From: Panax quinquefolius
Lineage: Eukaryota > Streptophyta > Magnoliopsida > Apiales > Araliaceae
Direction: 5' to 3'
Length of the DNA stretch: 64,000 bases
Assembly: GCA_020205615.1 (NCBI GenBank)
Contig: CM035170.1
Span: forward strand, 37,608,143 to 37,672,142
Shown: positions 23,631-34,496 of the stretch, piece after piece
How positions within the stretch are numbered: position 1 is the first letter of the stretch
Layout of the letters: every line of letters starts with the position of its first letter
Made by a program: the position numbers and the translations under genes
Notes under the pieces: model-generated
Databases searched by the model: none
What the model was told of the DNA's origin: nothing
The model's input: only the letters and a program-made list of their open reading frames with translations

Positions 23631-25689
23631 GAAACGTTCATGAAGAACGGATTAAAATTGAGCTACAACGAAGTTATGGCGAAATTTTTGTAAAAGAAGA
23701 ACAAAAATTTGAAAGTTAGTAAATGAACCCGAACGAGTAGGGTTTCATAAGAATGTAAGAGAATGTTGAAAATGTGAGACGTAGACTCAAGAACGAACGA
23801 ATTCCGAGTTCGGTTGACCGAATTACGGACGAACGAACGAATAACGTTAATAACGTAAACATGAACGAAGAGCGAAGATTAAGCCAGTTAAATGGCATGT
23901 TAACAGATTCAGAACAAAATTCTGTCCATGGCTAATCGAAGTACATAAGATAAGGAAGAAAATGGCTATGGAACGACCTCGTTCCGAGTTATAACGAAGA
24001 AGAACTCAGCGTCTCAAGCTTGTAAAAGACTTAGAAAATTTTTCTAGGTTTTTGTCTCTGCGCCGCAGTGCCGGATAGACTTCGAGAAGTGGCACCGCAG
24101 CGCGAGCTCGGCCATAAACTTTTGGAGAGTGGAGCTACAACGCAAGAGATAACAAAGAACTTGGTGCCGCAACGCCTTGACCGGGAAGAGAGAGAGGCGT
24201 GGAGGTCGCAATGATGAGAGAGAGAGAGAAGGGGCACGCAGTGACTGTCACGGTGCGTGGCAATGCCAAGAAATGAGATTTTTATTTCTCCAGTACTGGG
24301 GGATGTGCAAGAAATAAGTATGAACATGTCGTTCACGTAATGTAACACTCAAGCAAGTGTTTTAAACCTTTAGTGAAGGTTGAACGGAAAGATTTAGCAA
24401 GATTAAAAGATAGAGAATGTAAACGCTGGATTACGAAATCGATATCTGGGGACCGTAGTCGCGATGATTGAACGTGAGGGATTACTGTGATTGTGATTCC
24501 TTAGATGTTGAGTGACGAAGGTAATGAATAACATTCTGATGTTATGTCATGGTAATGAGAGATAAGTGTAAAGCGTATAGACGCTATGAATGCAACGTTG
24601 TTGCGATGAATGATCGGTCTTTGCATACAACGGACCATATGGCTTTGACATTAAGAAAGAATAATGAACATGGGGTTCATGGGTTAGATAACGATTGAAT
24701 GCAATTGAAACCTTGAATAAAGGTTGAGTGAGAGATTAAGAGACGAGCAACGTGAATGTTGAATACGTAAACGATCCTTTTGAATCGTATTCGAATTGGA
24801 CGAACGTTCTAAGTATACCCTAGTTGTATAACTTAGACGTTGATAAAGGTAGTAAGCAAGAGATGAATTATCAAGAAAGCCGTAGCGAATGATAAAAAGA
24901 TTAATAAAAGCTGATTGTGAGTCGGATGAGAATGTTAGAATGAAATGAAAGCATTGAACACTTTAACCGACGTGAAGGTTGAGTATGTTCGGTGTTTCTT
25001 TTAGATGAACTGTTCTATGATTGAACTATTCAATATGAGTATGTTATGTTTGTACATGAACCATTATTGTAAGGTCTGTGCTAATGATTCTAGCCAGACA
25101 GGTTGTGTATAAAAAAGATAGAGGAAATGAAAGTATTTCAAAGTGAATATGACTAATGTTTTAAGATGATAGGAATCAAGACTATTCCTATTATTCAAGC
25201 TGCTTCATAACCTTTGTTCGGTTATTGAAGTTCTAAAGAAATGTTTAAACTCTTGAAGTTGTTTGTTCAACTGTTATGACTTGCTGAGCAATTGAATGCT
25301 CACCCTTGCTTTAAATAAAAACACTTTCAGCGAACGATGTTAGAAAGAACTTAAGGATTTCGTGAAGATCAGGCTGATCGGTATCCAGATGATGTGCCAT
25401 TCATTATATGAATGAGCGTGAAGATCAAGCGAAGACTTGTAATATAGAATGATAGAATTAAACTATAGAATAGTTTAATGAACGATTATGTATCCTTGGT
25501 GGCGGATAAAAGTCACTCGTGCAAGATGTAAAGAATAATGTAATTATCATTATTTTATGGTTATAGAACCTGGGATTTGAGAATGTATGTCGTTATATTT
25601 AGCTATATAATGATGTATGTTTGGAAGAAGATGGGATTGTGACGTACGGAATCTGGATGTGAAAATAGATCGGATTTCGGGGCGTTATA
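23630..25689 (+). repeat. LTR 3 of the Tekay-like element, truncated and deleted
   Basis: Starts inside the LTR (equivalent to 19.86 kb), lacks the U3 and TATA part, and has a second gap near 24984-24993 corresponding to about 21237-22258 of LTR 2. It ends ggggcgttata at the target duplication. Confidence 0.8.
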
Positions 25690-26033
25690 GACTTAGATTA
25701 TGAAAACATTGATAATCAATATTTGGGAACACATGGGTATGCTGATTGTATATATAAAAAAACTATCTTGAACCCTTCTTGAGCTGAATTATTGACTACT
25801 TAAAAAGGGCGAGATGAAGCGTAAAACACACTCGCATAAAAAAATAGCAATAAACACCACGAGAAAGAACAAAAATCGCCCTCGTGAGTAAAAATAAAGC
25901 AGTTTAAACCCATTGTTGAACCTTAGTTTGTATTGATATGTTAGAGTAGTCTTTGTTGAATTAGTATACATGAATCTTGATTTAGACTGTAATTTTCTAT
26001 TTTGACAGTTTAGCATATGTATTATGTGCTTTA
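25690..26033 (+). other. Athila (+) 3' remainder
   Basis: Resumes the Athila 3' non-coding region. It matches the reverse complement of about 34.8-35.2 kb, including a GC-poor block with aaatcgccctc and gcagtttaaacccattg. It ends at the Copia LTR boundary without reaching an Athila LTR. Confidence 0.75.
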
Positions 26034-27919
26034 TGTTAGGTTTGTAATATTCATGAAGCAATCAAATTGCATAAAAAATGCGAAAGCGTGTAAAAATCAG
26101 AGTTTAAAAATTTACAAACCATATACCCGGATCACCCTTTATGCATAATTATTAATTAAACGAAAAGATAAAGAATAAAATCATACCCTTGAAGATCGAG
26201 CTTCCTCAGGTACAAGTTCACCTCCAAATCCTTTCGCGTTCAACTTGAATCCACCGGGTTTGGTTCCTTCCTTTGATCAACGTTAGCCACCCATATGTTT
26301 GGCCTCTAGAGGTGATCCACCAAGGAATAATAAGAATTCAAGAAGAAGGGGTATTAGCTCAAACCCTAGTTTTCTATCTCTATAGAAAAGGGTGTACTCT
26401 CCAACAAATTGGAATTATGTCGTACGTTGAAAAGGTCAACAACACTATCACCCATAATAAGACTCCTCTTATTAATAGATGTGGGCAACCCACCTTAACA
26501 ATTAAGGAATTGGGTTTTATTTAATTAATTAAATTCTTTTAATTAATTAAGCTCCCTAATCTTATTAGGGATAATTAATTAAACTCCTTTAACTAATTTT
26601 CCCTCCTAATCCTATTAGGAATAAATGAGAGTACTTATATTAAATTAATTCCTAAACTCTTTTAGAAATTAAAATAATAATAATTGTAATAATATTAATA
26701 AGACTCCTCTTATTAATTTATATTTAATATTTCTAAAATATTAAATAATAAATATTAAGCTATTTAATTTATTCTATCACCATAGATTAAATTAAATATA
26801 CTTAACATATTATTACGATTATGCCATTAACTTCTTAAATAATTATTCTTCCTTTTTATGGTGTGACCCTTTAGGTTCTCCATATTAAACAGGTTGTGAA
26901 TAAATCAATTAGAACAATTCTAATCTTATTTAAATAAATAAATTAAACAATTAATTTATTTAAATAAATAATATTTATTCTACAATAGGGATAAGCCTCC
27001 CTAGCGATCAACGACTTTTCAGGATAATATAGATTTCAACATTAATCATTAAAGAACCTTTGAGTAAATAGTTCTTTGCATAATTCAATCCTTCCACCAT
27101 ACAATGTCCCAATTAAATATAAGACATGGAATTCTTTGTCAAGTCTTATTTTATTTAATTATATGTATTTCGATCCTTAAATGCACAACTCAAATAATGC
27201 AAATTAGAAACTCCTTTCTAATTTCATTACGCCTTGGCCAAGGACTCTTGGGTTGTCATTTATCGAATCACATAGGACATTCTCTTCTTTTATTAGAAGT
27301 GGTAGATTCTTTATTGATCATACATTATCTCCATGTACAATTTATTATACCCAAGCATACCCTTTTTGATATACCCTAAGGGTCTTAAGGAATAAGTCAA
27401 AGTATAACTCATCATACACAAGATACTATGATGATCTCAAGTCCAAGGATCACTTGACTTACTATCACTACAGAATTCCTATTGTGAGCAAATAAAACTC
27501 CATTAGGTATTCCTTAGCGAGCCAACGCTCAAGTGAACTTATTCTCTAATAAGCACCTACATACTTGCTTTAGTGTCTCCACACAAATGATCATGAGATC
27601 AATCATCCTCATCCAATGAGCAAGCAACGTATGTACCAATCTATCCGGATTCACTAATCCCCAATTTAGTAATCCAATGATTGGGAACTATTTTAGTTTT
27701 AAGCTTTCAAAGAATTTAGATCTCATTAGAATGATCATCATCATTATTCTAAAAGCATTGCTTAAAACTATGGGTTTATCACATATTATAAAACAAAGAT
27801 CATGTAGATAATTAAAAGCCTTTAATAAATTAATACTTTTTATTAATAAATGAATAAGATTGTTACAAAGTATATGCTTTATCATCAAACATGATTGGTT
27901 TGTGTGCATACTACTTTCA
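26034..27919 (-). repeat. 3' LTR of a minus-strand Copia element (1.89 kb)
   Basis: On the minus strand it opens TGAAAGTAGTATGC right after a purine tract and closes CAAACCTAACA, so it has TG/CA ends. Sequence is AT-rich with small palindromes (cctaatcctattagg). Short ORFs at 26273-26524 and 27104-27379 have no recognisable content. Confidence 0.7.
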
Positions 27920-27932
27920 ATCTCCCACTTGC
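27920..27932 (-). promoter_or_regulatory. Polypurine tract of the minus-strand Copia element
   Basis: GCAAGTGGGAGAT on the minus strand, directly before the LTR's TG. This form is common in plant Copia elements. Confidence 0.7.
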
Positions 27933-28595
27933 ACTAAAGCCAATCGTCATGGTATCTAATACTCTTCTTCTCTAAGTGACGATTATCCTGTTTGTTGGAT
28001 AAGCTTTAGTTAATGGATATGTAATGTTGTTCATGAGAGTCCACTATCTCTATAGTGATTTCCCATCTTTCAATGATTCTAATAATCAAATAAAAGTGCC
28101 ACAACACATGTTTAGATCCAAGATGAGACTTAGGAACTATTCCTAGTTCTGTAATGAACTTTTAATCCAAACAATCAACTTGCAGCTTCATTTATAGCTA
28201 TATACTTTGTCTTTATCACTAAACCAAAGAACTCTTTTTTCATTTGGAACCTTTCCAATTCACTGCACCACTGTTTAAGGTAACGCTTTTACCTTAAAGT
28301 GGATTTTCGGTCGTCTTGGTCTGTCTAAAAAAAAAAACTTGAGTCTGTTAAGCCTTCTAGTTTTAATTAAGACCCACCATGAATATGATCACATCCTTAG
28401 TGCCGGTTAAGCATTTTAAGATGTTTTTCACTGATTCATAGTGAACTTCTCCATAATATGACTGATCAACATCAGGTCTCGTATATTTCATTGCATACAT
28501 GATAGTTACTCATGTGATCTCTCTTTTGGAGTCTTTGCGGACTATTAAGAGAGATACACTCCATAGCTCATCAACATGAGACAACTCTGGCTTAG
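27933..28595 (-). pseudogene. Copia pol 3' end (RNase H region), heavily decayed
   Basis: Minus-strand fragments in different frames read MYAMKYTRPDV, then DDRKST, NSGAVNWKGSK, TKYIAINEAAS and LDLNMCCG. They appear in the order of the Copia RT end and RNase H (usual YAM-CTRPDI, DRKSTSGY, GAVSWKSKKQ, EAEYIA-EAAKE). Stops and frameshifts are frequent. The 5' part is missing, cut off near 28.6 kb by unrelated sequence. Confidence 0.6.
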
Positions 28596-29207
28596 TTTGG
28601 GCCCTTAATTAATCCCATTGAGCTAACAAATTTACTTGTTTTACTTACTATCAAAAACTAACTTGGGCTTTCAACCCTAATAAAATTGGATCAATATAAT
28701 ACTTGTCACATACATAATATATTGGGCTAGATTAAATAATTTAATCGCCCTTAGACACTTTATCTACAAGTCCCATGCTTAATTAATTAATTGAGCTTGT
28801 TTAAATAATATAACTTCCTTAGTCCATTAAATTTAATTCTCTTGGACTCTATTTAAATTAGGGTCCTTTACATAAGTATACAACAAATAGAAAATAATTA
28901 CAAGAAAAATGCATCAACTAAATAATTATATTAACAGTGTAATAATGTATAATAATATCAACAATAGTGCAAAACACGTCATTGTATCCAATCCAACAAA
29001 AATACAAATCCCTTAATTCAAGGAGAAAACTACTCCACTTAATTTGACAGTTACCAAAATAACCAAAAAAAATCAAAACTCACGTCTCAAATTTACGTTC
29101 AAAAATCACGTCGCCAATTTTCGAATCTGACGAAGAACAAAAAAGGAAACTTCATAGATCATTGTAATCTGTAACAAAGGAGCAATCAAGAAGAAGCATA
29201 ATCAGTA
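28596..29207. other. Unassigned AT-rich stretch
   Basis: Repeated words such as gggccc, ttgggct and tccatta with ttaattaatt recall the U3 of Tekay-type LTRs in reverse orientation. No ORF and no clear boundary. Confidence 0.35.
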
Positions 29208-29495
29208 ATAGACCTCGGAGAAGAAGTCGTAGCCGCGCTTGATGGCGGTGTCGCCGACGAGTGCAATTAGGAGGCGGCGGGTTTCTTCGTTGGCTTCTTA
29301 GGAAGTTTTGGAAGGGCGAGGTGGGTTTGCAGGAGGTCGAAGGTGGTGGTGGGTTGGGAGGTGGAAGGAGTGGTGGAGGTGGTGGAGGAGAGAAAGAATG
29401 GGATGGTGGGGAAAGGATTTGAGGAAAGAGAAATGGTGGGTTTGTTGGTTAAGGAATTTGATTGGGTAGATTTGGGTGAGGCTAGCCAAACCTTC
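29208..29495 (-). pseudogene. GUN4: GUN4-like tetrapyrrole-binding protein fragment
   Basis: Minus-strand translation gives a Ser/Thr/Pro-rich N-terminus of about 45 residues typical of a chloroplast transit peptide, then TTTFDLLQTHLAL. After two small frame changes it reads EANEETRRLLIALVGDTAIK and RGYDFFSEV. GUN4 proteins have FD-L--HL---NFR-ADEETRRLLI---G-AA-KRGY-FFSEV at the start of their core. GUN4 binds protoporphyrin and Mg-protoporphyrin and stimulates Mg-chelatase in the chloroplast. The match ends at the V of FFSEV and a stop follows two codons later, so about two thirds of the domain is absent. GC content is much higher than its surroundings. Confidence 0.75.
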
Positions 29496-29497
29496 AA

Positions 29498-29818
29498 GCA
29501 GTGGGTAACCAAACCTTCATACCAAAGTAACCAATTCAGTTTTATTAAGTTACCAATTTATTTTGAATGTGATGCAGTTGGTAGCCAAACCTTCAAGCCG
29601 TTGGTTGCCAAACTTTCAAACCAAGGTAACCAATTCATACTGCAAGTGTGGAGGTAGATTGGTTACCTTGTTATAAAGGTTTGGTTATTTTGGTATAAAA
29701 AATTTGGCAACCAACTACTTGACGGTTTGGCTACCAAACTACATCACATTCAAAATAAATTGGTAACCTAATAACATTGAATTGGTTACCTTGATATGAA
29801 TATTTGGCTACCAACTGC
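29498..29818. mobile_element. Foldback MITE, 321 bp
   Basis: Two near-complementary arms, about 29498-29640 and 29659-29818. The left arm starts GCAGTGGGTAACCAAACC, and the reverse complement of the right end starts GCAGTTGGTAGCCAAATA. Both continue with CAATTTATTTTGAATGTGAT. The short unmatched centre lies near 29641-29656. No clear target duplication was found, so the superfamily is not assigned. The arms contain repeated ggtaacc/ggtagcc units. Confidence 0.75.
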
Positions 29819-31273
29819 ACTTTAAAAAAATTATCAAACAAAGCCTGCCTTTTAATCAAGGTAATCAATGTTGTAGCCCAAGACCCAGCACATCTTACTT
29901 CATCATCATTTCCTCTGCTCGGGCATGGCCTCCTTGGCCTGCTTGAAGTAATTGAGCAACAAAGAGAGCGATGAAAGTCGGTGAGGTCGAAAGTCTTGAG
30001 CTAAGGAATTCGGTGTGAACAAAAGCCGATGGTGGCGATGGCGTAAGGGACGATACTTAGAATTTGCAGATGACAAAAAGCGAAATTAAGCGGCAATTTG
30101 AGGCCGATCATGGAGCTGACAAAGATGATGCTGACAAGATGAGGGTAGAGTTATAAAGATGAGGGATGGAGATGATAACCGGACTGCAGATGACAAAGTT
30201 GATGGGGGTGGAGTTATAAAGATGAGGGATGGTTATGGAAAGGAGTTCGGCTGAGCCGAATAGAATGGATGAGAGAGAAAGTGCTAAATTGTAACTTATT
30301 AAAACACTCAATTAAATTAAAGGGATAAGAATGCACTAATTTTGTAAATAAAAAATTACATATTCACTAGTTTGTTAATATTTTATGAGTGCACTATTGA
30401 TGTAATTATTTTTAAAAATGTATTAGAAAATGTAATTGTCCCTTTAAATTATTAGGTTATGATATCATTAAAGTCCAATACTTTTAATTCTATTTTACCC
30501 TAATCATTTAATTAGGGTTCCCTACACCTTTGTAAATAAATTTCATACCAATGCATTTTTAATTTCATAACCTAATTAGACTTGGTTACAAAATTAATTA
30601 TTTGAGATACATAAAATAAATATCTTCATGTTAGTATACATATTTATATACTAATATTCTCCCAATTTATAACCTCTTAGGTTATTTAATTATCACACCT
30701 AATATATATATTAGGTTACATAACTAAATTCTTAATTCACTTTTATATACAAAATAAATGTATTCACATCATATAATGTATATTTATTTAATCATACACA
30801 TAATTCACTTCTCACACTAATTTTGACTTTTCTCCGTAAAAAGTCAACTGTTGACTTTGACCAAAAGTCAACCTTTACACATTTTGTGTTTACTGTCCAT
30901 TCTGACTAAACTTGACGTTCCGGACGCCATCGAGTAGTCCGTGCTTCAAAATTTTATCTCTAACTCAAATTTTGAGTTTTAAATTACTCCCTTCTTATTG
31001 TTAATCGTAATAACTAACGACTTTATACATATTCAATTCACATCAAATTTTACAGGTATCATAATACCTTATTCTTGATATTCATTCAAATACATATAAA
31101 TTCATTTCTAGGGTTTTGGAATTCTGTAAAGCATATTTCTTTATTCTCATTCGAATAACAAACCATATATGTTCTTCTAAAAAAATTTAAATAAATCCTC
31201 AAATTCTCTTCTAGGTTTTATTCTTTAACCTTTATTCTAATCATTCAAGATTTTATAAATTTTTGGGTTGTCA
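29819..31273 (-). other. Unassigned region ending in an LTR-like TGACAACCC edge
   Basis: The right edge reads TGACAACCCAAAAATTT on the minus strand, like the opening of Tekay-type LTRs, and directly follows Athila-type sequence. This may be a minus-strand solo or truncated LTR. No partner end or target duplication could be fixed on the left. A 22-bp exact repeat (gagttataaagatgaggg plus 4 bp) occurs at 30148 and 30211. Moderately GC-rich sequence at 29880-30060 could be another gene scrap, but I recognise no protein. Confidence 0.4.
30822..30872. promoter_or_regulatory. W-box cluster
   Basis: TTGACT at 30822, AGTCAA at 30842, TTGACT at 30851, TTGACC at 30857 and AGTCAA at 30865 lie within about 50 bp in both orientations. 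TTGAC(C/T) is the core site of plant WRKY factors. Confidence 0.6.
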
Positions 31274-31709
31274 TAGCGCTGGGCTTGATCCTGCTTACTG
31301 TTATCTCATATTGCAATTGTTGTGGCCTGACCCTTGGACTTCTAACTTGCTACCCAATTGGTTACTCCTGAAAAGGATCAAAAAGAACTATCAGATATTA
31401 ATTATTCATAACTAACACTAGCTAATAAATTTTTATTTAACTAAATAATAATAAACTACTTAAAGCAAAAAGAATTAAACACAGAAGAAGGAAAATGATA
31501 GACTATAGATACTGAAGAATTAAACAAATAGGGAGAGAGAGATTTGATGGGGTGCCTCCCATCAAGCGCTCGGTTTATAGTCCGTTAACTGGACTCTTTT
31601 CTTGACACCGCTATCCAATTCCTCTACGATATGCTAAGAACCCTCCATCCATTTGAATTTCTATGTGCTTTGGTAGGTTCGCCATCATGCGAATCTTCGG
31701 AGTGAAGCA

Positions 31710-32066
31710 TCATAGCATATTTCCTGTACATGATGCCCCCAGTTCTATTGTATAGTTAGGTGATTCGTCCATTGTATTTGTGAATAAATTATTACATTGA
31801 GGCCTGAAAAATACGACGGACTTTTCCTCTTTTATTTTCTCTTCCTCAGCCCACCATGGGGTATAAGAGGCCTCTTTATCATACTGATCTTTACTTTGAA
31901 TGTGGCTACCAAGAGGACATGGGTGTGCAAAGTTCACTGAATTTTTCAACTCTAACTGAAAAGGCACTTGGGGTCTTATACAAGATAGTTCATGTTCTAC
32001 ATTATCCAATTCCCCAGTTGTCTCCTCAATGACAACTTTTTTGAGCTCATCCAGTGGCATGTACAC
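31710..32066 (-). pseudogene. Second short ORF of the Athila-like element
   Basis: About 118 codons opening near a PLDELKKVVIEETTGEL segment, then HPCPLGSHIQSKDQYDKE, YTPWWAEEEKIKEEK and a Cys-containing end. It probably continued from the gag-like ORF through a frameshift near 32090. No family recognised. It occupies the place where protease and RT would be in a full element. Confidence 0.45.
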
Positions 32067-32088
32067 TTATGGTTCTCCATCAGTTTCA

Positions 32089-32775
32089 TCATCCATCCTC
32101 AAAGACTTCGAACATTTGATCCATCTGGTTCTGTAGATTTTGAATTGATATCTGTTGATTAATCCTCCACTCCTCATTTGATGCTACGAACTTGAACCAC
32201 AAAGCCTCCAATCTTGAATTATCTTGTTCAGTGTCAGAATCCCTATATTGAGGACCAATCATTAAGGAATTAGTGAGTTGTTCCATCTGTCTGTTAAGAT
32301 TTTGGGTTGATTATTCCCGACTCATTATCATCTCTTCTTTTTCTGCTATAATCCTTGACATGAATTCCTTCAACTCTGAATTTTCTTCTTGTTGCATTGG
32401 AGGTGGATTTGAGAAATATGATGGATATGTTGGACTTGGGATGCAGTATTGGTCTTGATAGTTATAACTCCCTTCATAATCTGGGTGATACCCCCACCCT
32501 TGATGATAATTGAGATTAGCATAGTTGTTGGAGTAATCACCCCCATAATGTACTTGTCCAAAACTGATGTTGCACAGATAACTCGGATGCTTGCCAACAC
32601 AATATTCACATGTAACTGCTATCTCTCGAGTACGTTGGGCTGCTAGAACATCCAACCTCTCTGAAAGTGTTGCAATTTGTGCTAACAATGTAGAAAATAC
32701 ATTGAGTCCCTCAGTGCTTATGTCCTTTGGTTGAGGCATATTCGCATAAGGCCATTGATAAGCAAAGTCATGCAT
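32089..32775 (-). pseudogene. Gag-like ORF of the short Athila-like element
   Basis: One frame of about 229 codons with a single stop near 32308. It begins near a Met-His-Asp-Phe start with PYANMPQPKD, then a helix (LLAQIATLSERLDVLAAQR) and a knuckle-like CEYCVGKHPSYLC. A Tyr/Asn/Gly/Pro-rich stretch follows, then two helical segments (EFMSRIIAEKEEM, QNLQNQMDQMFEV). The layout copies the C-terminal half of Athila gag (coil, Cys/His knuckle, Asn/Tyr-rich linker, EEMMMKYM-type helix) but the sequence is diverged. Confidence 0.6.
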
Positions 32776-32892
32776 GGTATATGAAAAGAGAGAAATATAG
32801 GAAGAAAAATAATATAGAATAAAATAAAATAAAATGTTTAAATTAAGACTAATTTGATTAAAGCTAATATTGGCAAAAATATATTAACTAAT

Positions 32893-32910
32893 TCCCCGGC
32901 AACGGCGCCA
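32893..32910 (-). promoter_or_regulatory. Primer binding site (tRNA-Asp type) of the short Athila-like element
   Basis: TGGCGCCGTTGCCGGGGA on the minus strand, the usual Athila primer site, six bases inside the LTR end. Confidence 0.85.
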
Positions 32911-32916
32911 AAAACT

Positions 32917-34484
32917 TGTTGCCTCCTTTTTAGTCTTAACAAAAGGACTCTAACTCATGCAAGCATACATGGGTCAACAAGTAGTATAGAGTAAGAACAG
33001 TATCGATCCACAGAGAAAGGTTTTAAAGTTAAACTATCATACACCAATTGTATCACTATTTTTTATATGCTTAAACGAATAATCCATAATTATGATTAAT
33101 CTAAATTCAATTAATGAATAAAACCACAAGGCTAATTTAATGAAATCAAATTTGGAAAGAATGGGATTCTAACTTCATTTCATACTTTGTCTAAATATTA
33201 CCATCATGCACAATTATACATCTATCATGGAAAATTAGCTAAGAGCACAAAAGTAGACATAATCATTTTCCAATGAATTATGACCTGTTTACATAACATC
33301 CACATTGCGATAGAAATCATGTAATCGATAATAATGCCAAAATCACTATATTCCTATGTGAAATTGTAACACTAATGAATTGAAACATAGGCTCTTATAT
33401 TACTACATACGGTGAAACAATATATTTCTATCTGATTCAAGAAATATAAAGCTAAATATTTCAGCCTCATAAACACATGCTATCATGATTATATCTGCAC
33501 TCATATGTCATTTTTCAATTCCATATAAGTACACATGGTGAATGGTGATCAATAATTCATACAATACGCTCAATTATAATAGATAATCCCATGATAAATG
33601 AATAATCAAACAATCAAGCAAATACTTTTAGACTATATATCAAAATCCGTTAAAATCCCATAATGGAGTTTAGTTCATTTCTGAACCAACGGCCATTATG
33701 GGATTGTAGTAACACATGAAAATTAAAAAACACAATTGAGAGAGAATAGAGAATTGATTAAACCCAATTGCAGAATTATGTCCAAAATGCTATTCCAAAT
33801 CACCACTGATCTCCCGAAGATAAAAATATACTTTATTTCTAATAACCTAAAATGAGAGAGAGAGAATTCTACTGATTAGAGCTCCAAACTCTCTCTTAAG
33901 AATTAGTTCAAAACTTAGAACCCTAATTACCCTAATATAAAACTGATGAAAACCATAATAATCCACGTCTGGTACCAACAAGAATAGTTTAGATAAGCTC
34001 AAGCACTTCAAATTTCAAATTTAAAAATTAAGTCAACAACAACTTTAGAGGACTCGGCGGCCGTGCAAGATCCCAGTACAAAATGGGTGCGGGTGCGCGT
34101 GTATGCGATTTTAACTTCACAGAGGTCGATGGCACGGGGCCATGAGATTTAGCTTATTCAATTTGTGCATACGTGCGACTTCACGTGTTCGCATCATGAA
34201 GTTCTCATTGATTTTGTTTGTTGTTCTGCTGCTTGTTTGTTGGTCCTTCAACCATGCTTAGCTCCTTGTCTACGCATGTTTCACTTGCCATGCCTTAGCT
34301 AGACTCATACCACCTTGCCAATGCCAAACTATGCCATTTCCTGCATTTCCATACCATAGGAGTTCTAATTACGAGTTATGCAAAATAAACATAAAATGCA
34401 CTAAAAACATACTAAAATGTAATTGAGATGAGCATAATTCTCACGAATTGATAGCCAATAAGTAAGTATAAAACCTACTTATCA
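32917..34484 (-). repeat. Athila-like LTR B (1.57 kb)
   Basis: Minus strand opens TGATAAGTAGGTTTTATAC and closes GGAGGCAACA. It is flanked by a purine tract on one side and the primer site on the other, so it serves as both the 3' LTR of the element at 34.5-44.7 kb and the 5' LTR of the short element. The block caacaagtagtatagagtaa and gtatcgatcc near its end is shared in diverged form with LTR A. Confidence 0.8.
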
Positions 34485-34496
34485 AATACCCCAAAA
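34485..34496 (-). promoter_or_regulatory. Polypurine tract of Athila (-)
   Basis: TTTTGGGGTATT on the minus strand immediately before TGATAAG. Confidence 0.6.

Larger units (their letters stand above)
13385..25689 (+). mobile_element. Tekay-like non-autonomous element with three tandem LTRs
   Basis: The order is LTR, internal, LTR, partial internal, partial LTR. It is flanked by 13380-13384 GATTT and 25690-25694 GACTT, a likely 5-bp target duplication with one later change. LTRs open TGTGACAACCC or TGCGACAACCC and the best-preserved one closes GGGCCGTTACA. That is followed by TGGTATCAGAGC, the usual chromovirus initiator-Met primer site. The only complete internal region (1.74 kb) has no ORF that could be a polyprotein. 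A fully empty site is deduced by joining the two Athila flanks. Confidence 0.85.
6319..26033 (+). mobile_element. Athila-type Ty3-gypsy element (+), split by a 12.3-kb insertion
   Basis: Internal sequence spans 6319-13384 and 25690-26033. It contains gag (5' end removed by the SIRE insertion), protease, RT, RNase H, integrase and an accessory ORF, in the order seen in Athila. It aligns along its length with the minus-strand copy at 34.5-43.1 kb, including the non-coding 3' part: the words around AATGGAYTT and GAAAACATTGATAATCAA bridge the insertion. Neither LTR is in place. The 5' side is lost at the SIRE junction and the 3' side stops at a Copia LTR at 26034. Confidence 0.85.
31274..32892 (-). 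mobile_element. Internal region of a small non-autonomous Athila-like element
   Basis: Follows its own LTR and primer site. It carries two short ORFs, then the conserved cgcttgatgggaggcacccc block that in full Athila copies lies after integrase. No protease, RT or integrase sequence lies between. It is either an internally deleted Athila relative or a naturally short family. It is cut at 31273 by the TGACAACCC edge. Confidence 0.65.

Noticed and set aside
29880..30060. Possible second captured gene fragment with ALFVAQLLQAGQ-type reading
   Set aside because: No family recognised in any frame and no consistent frame across the region.
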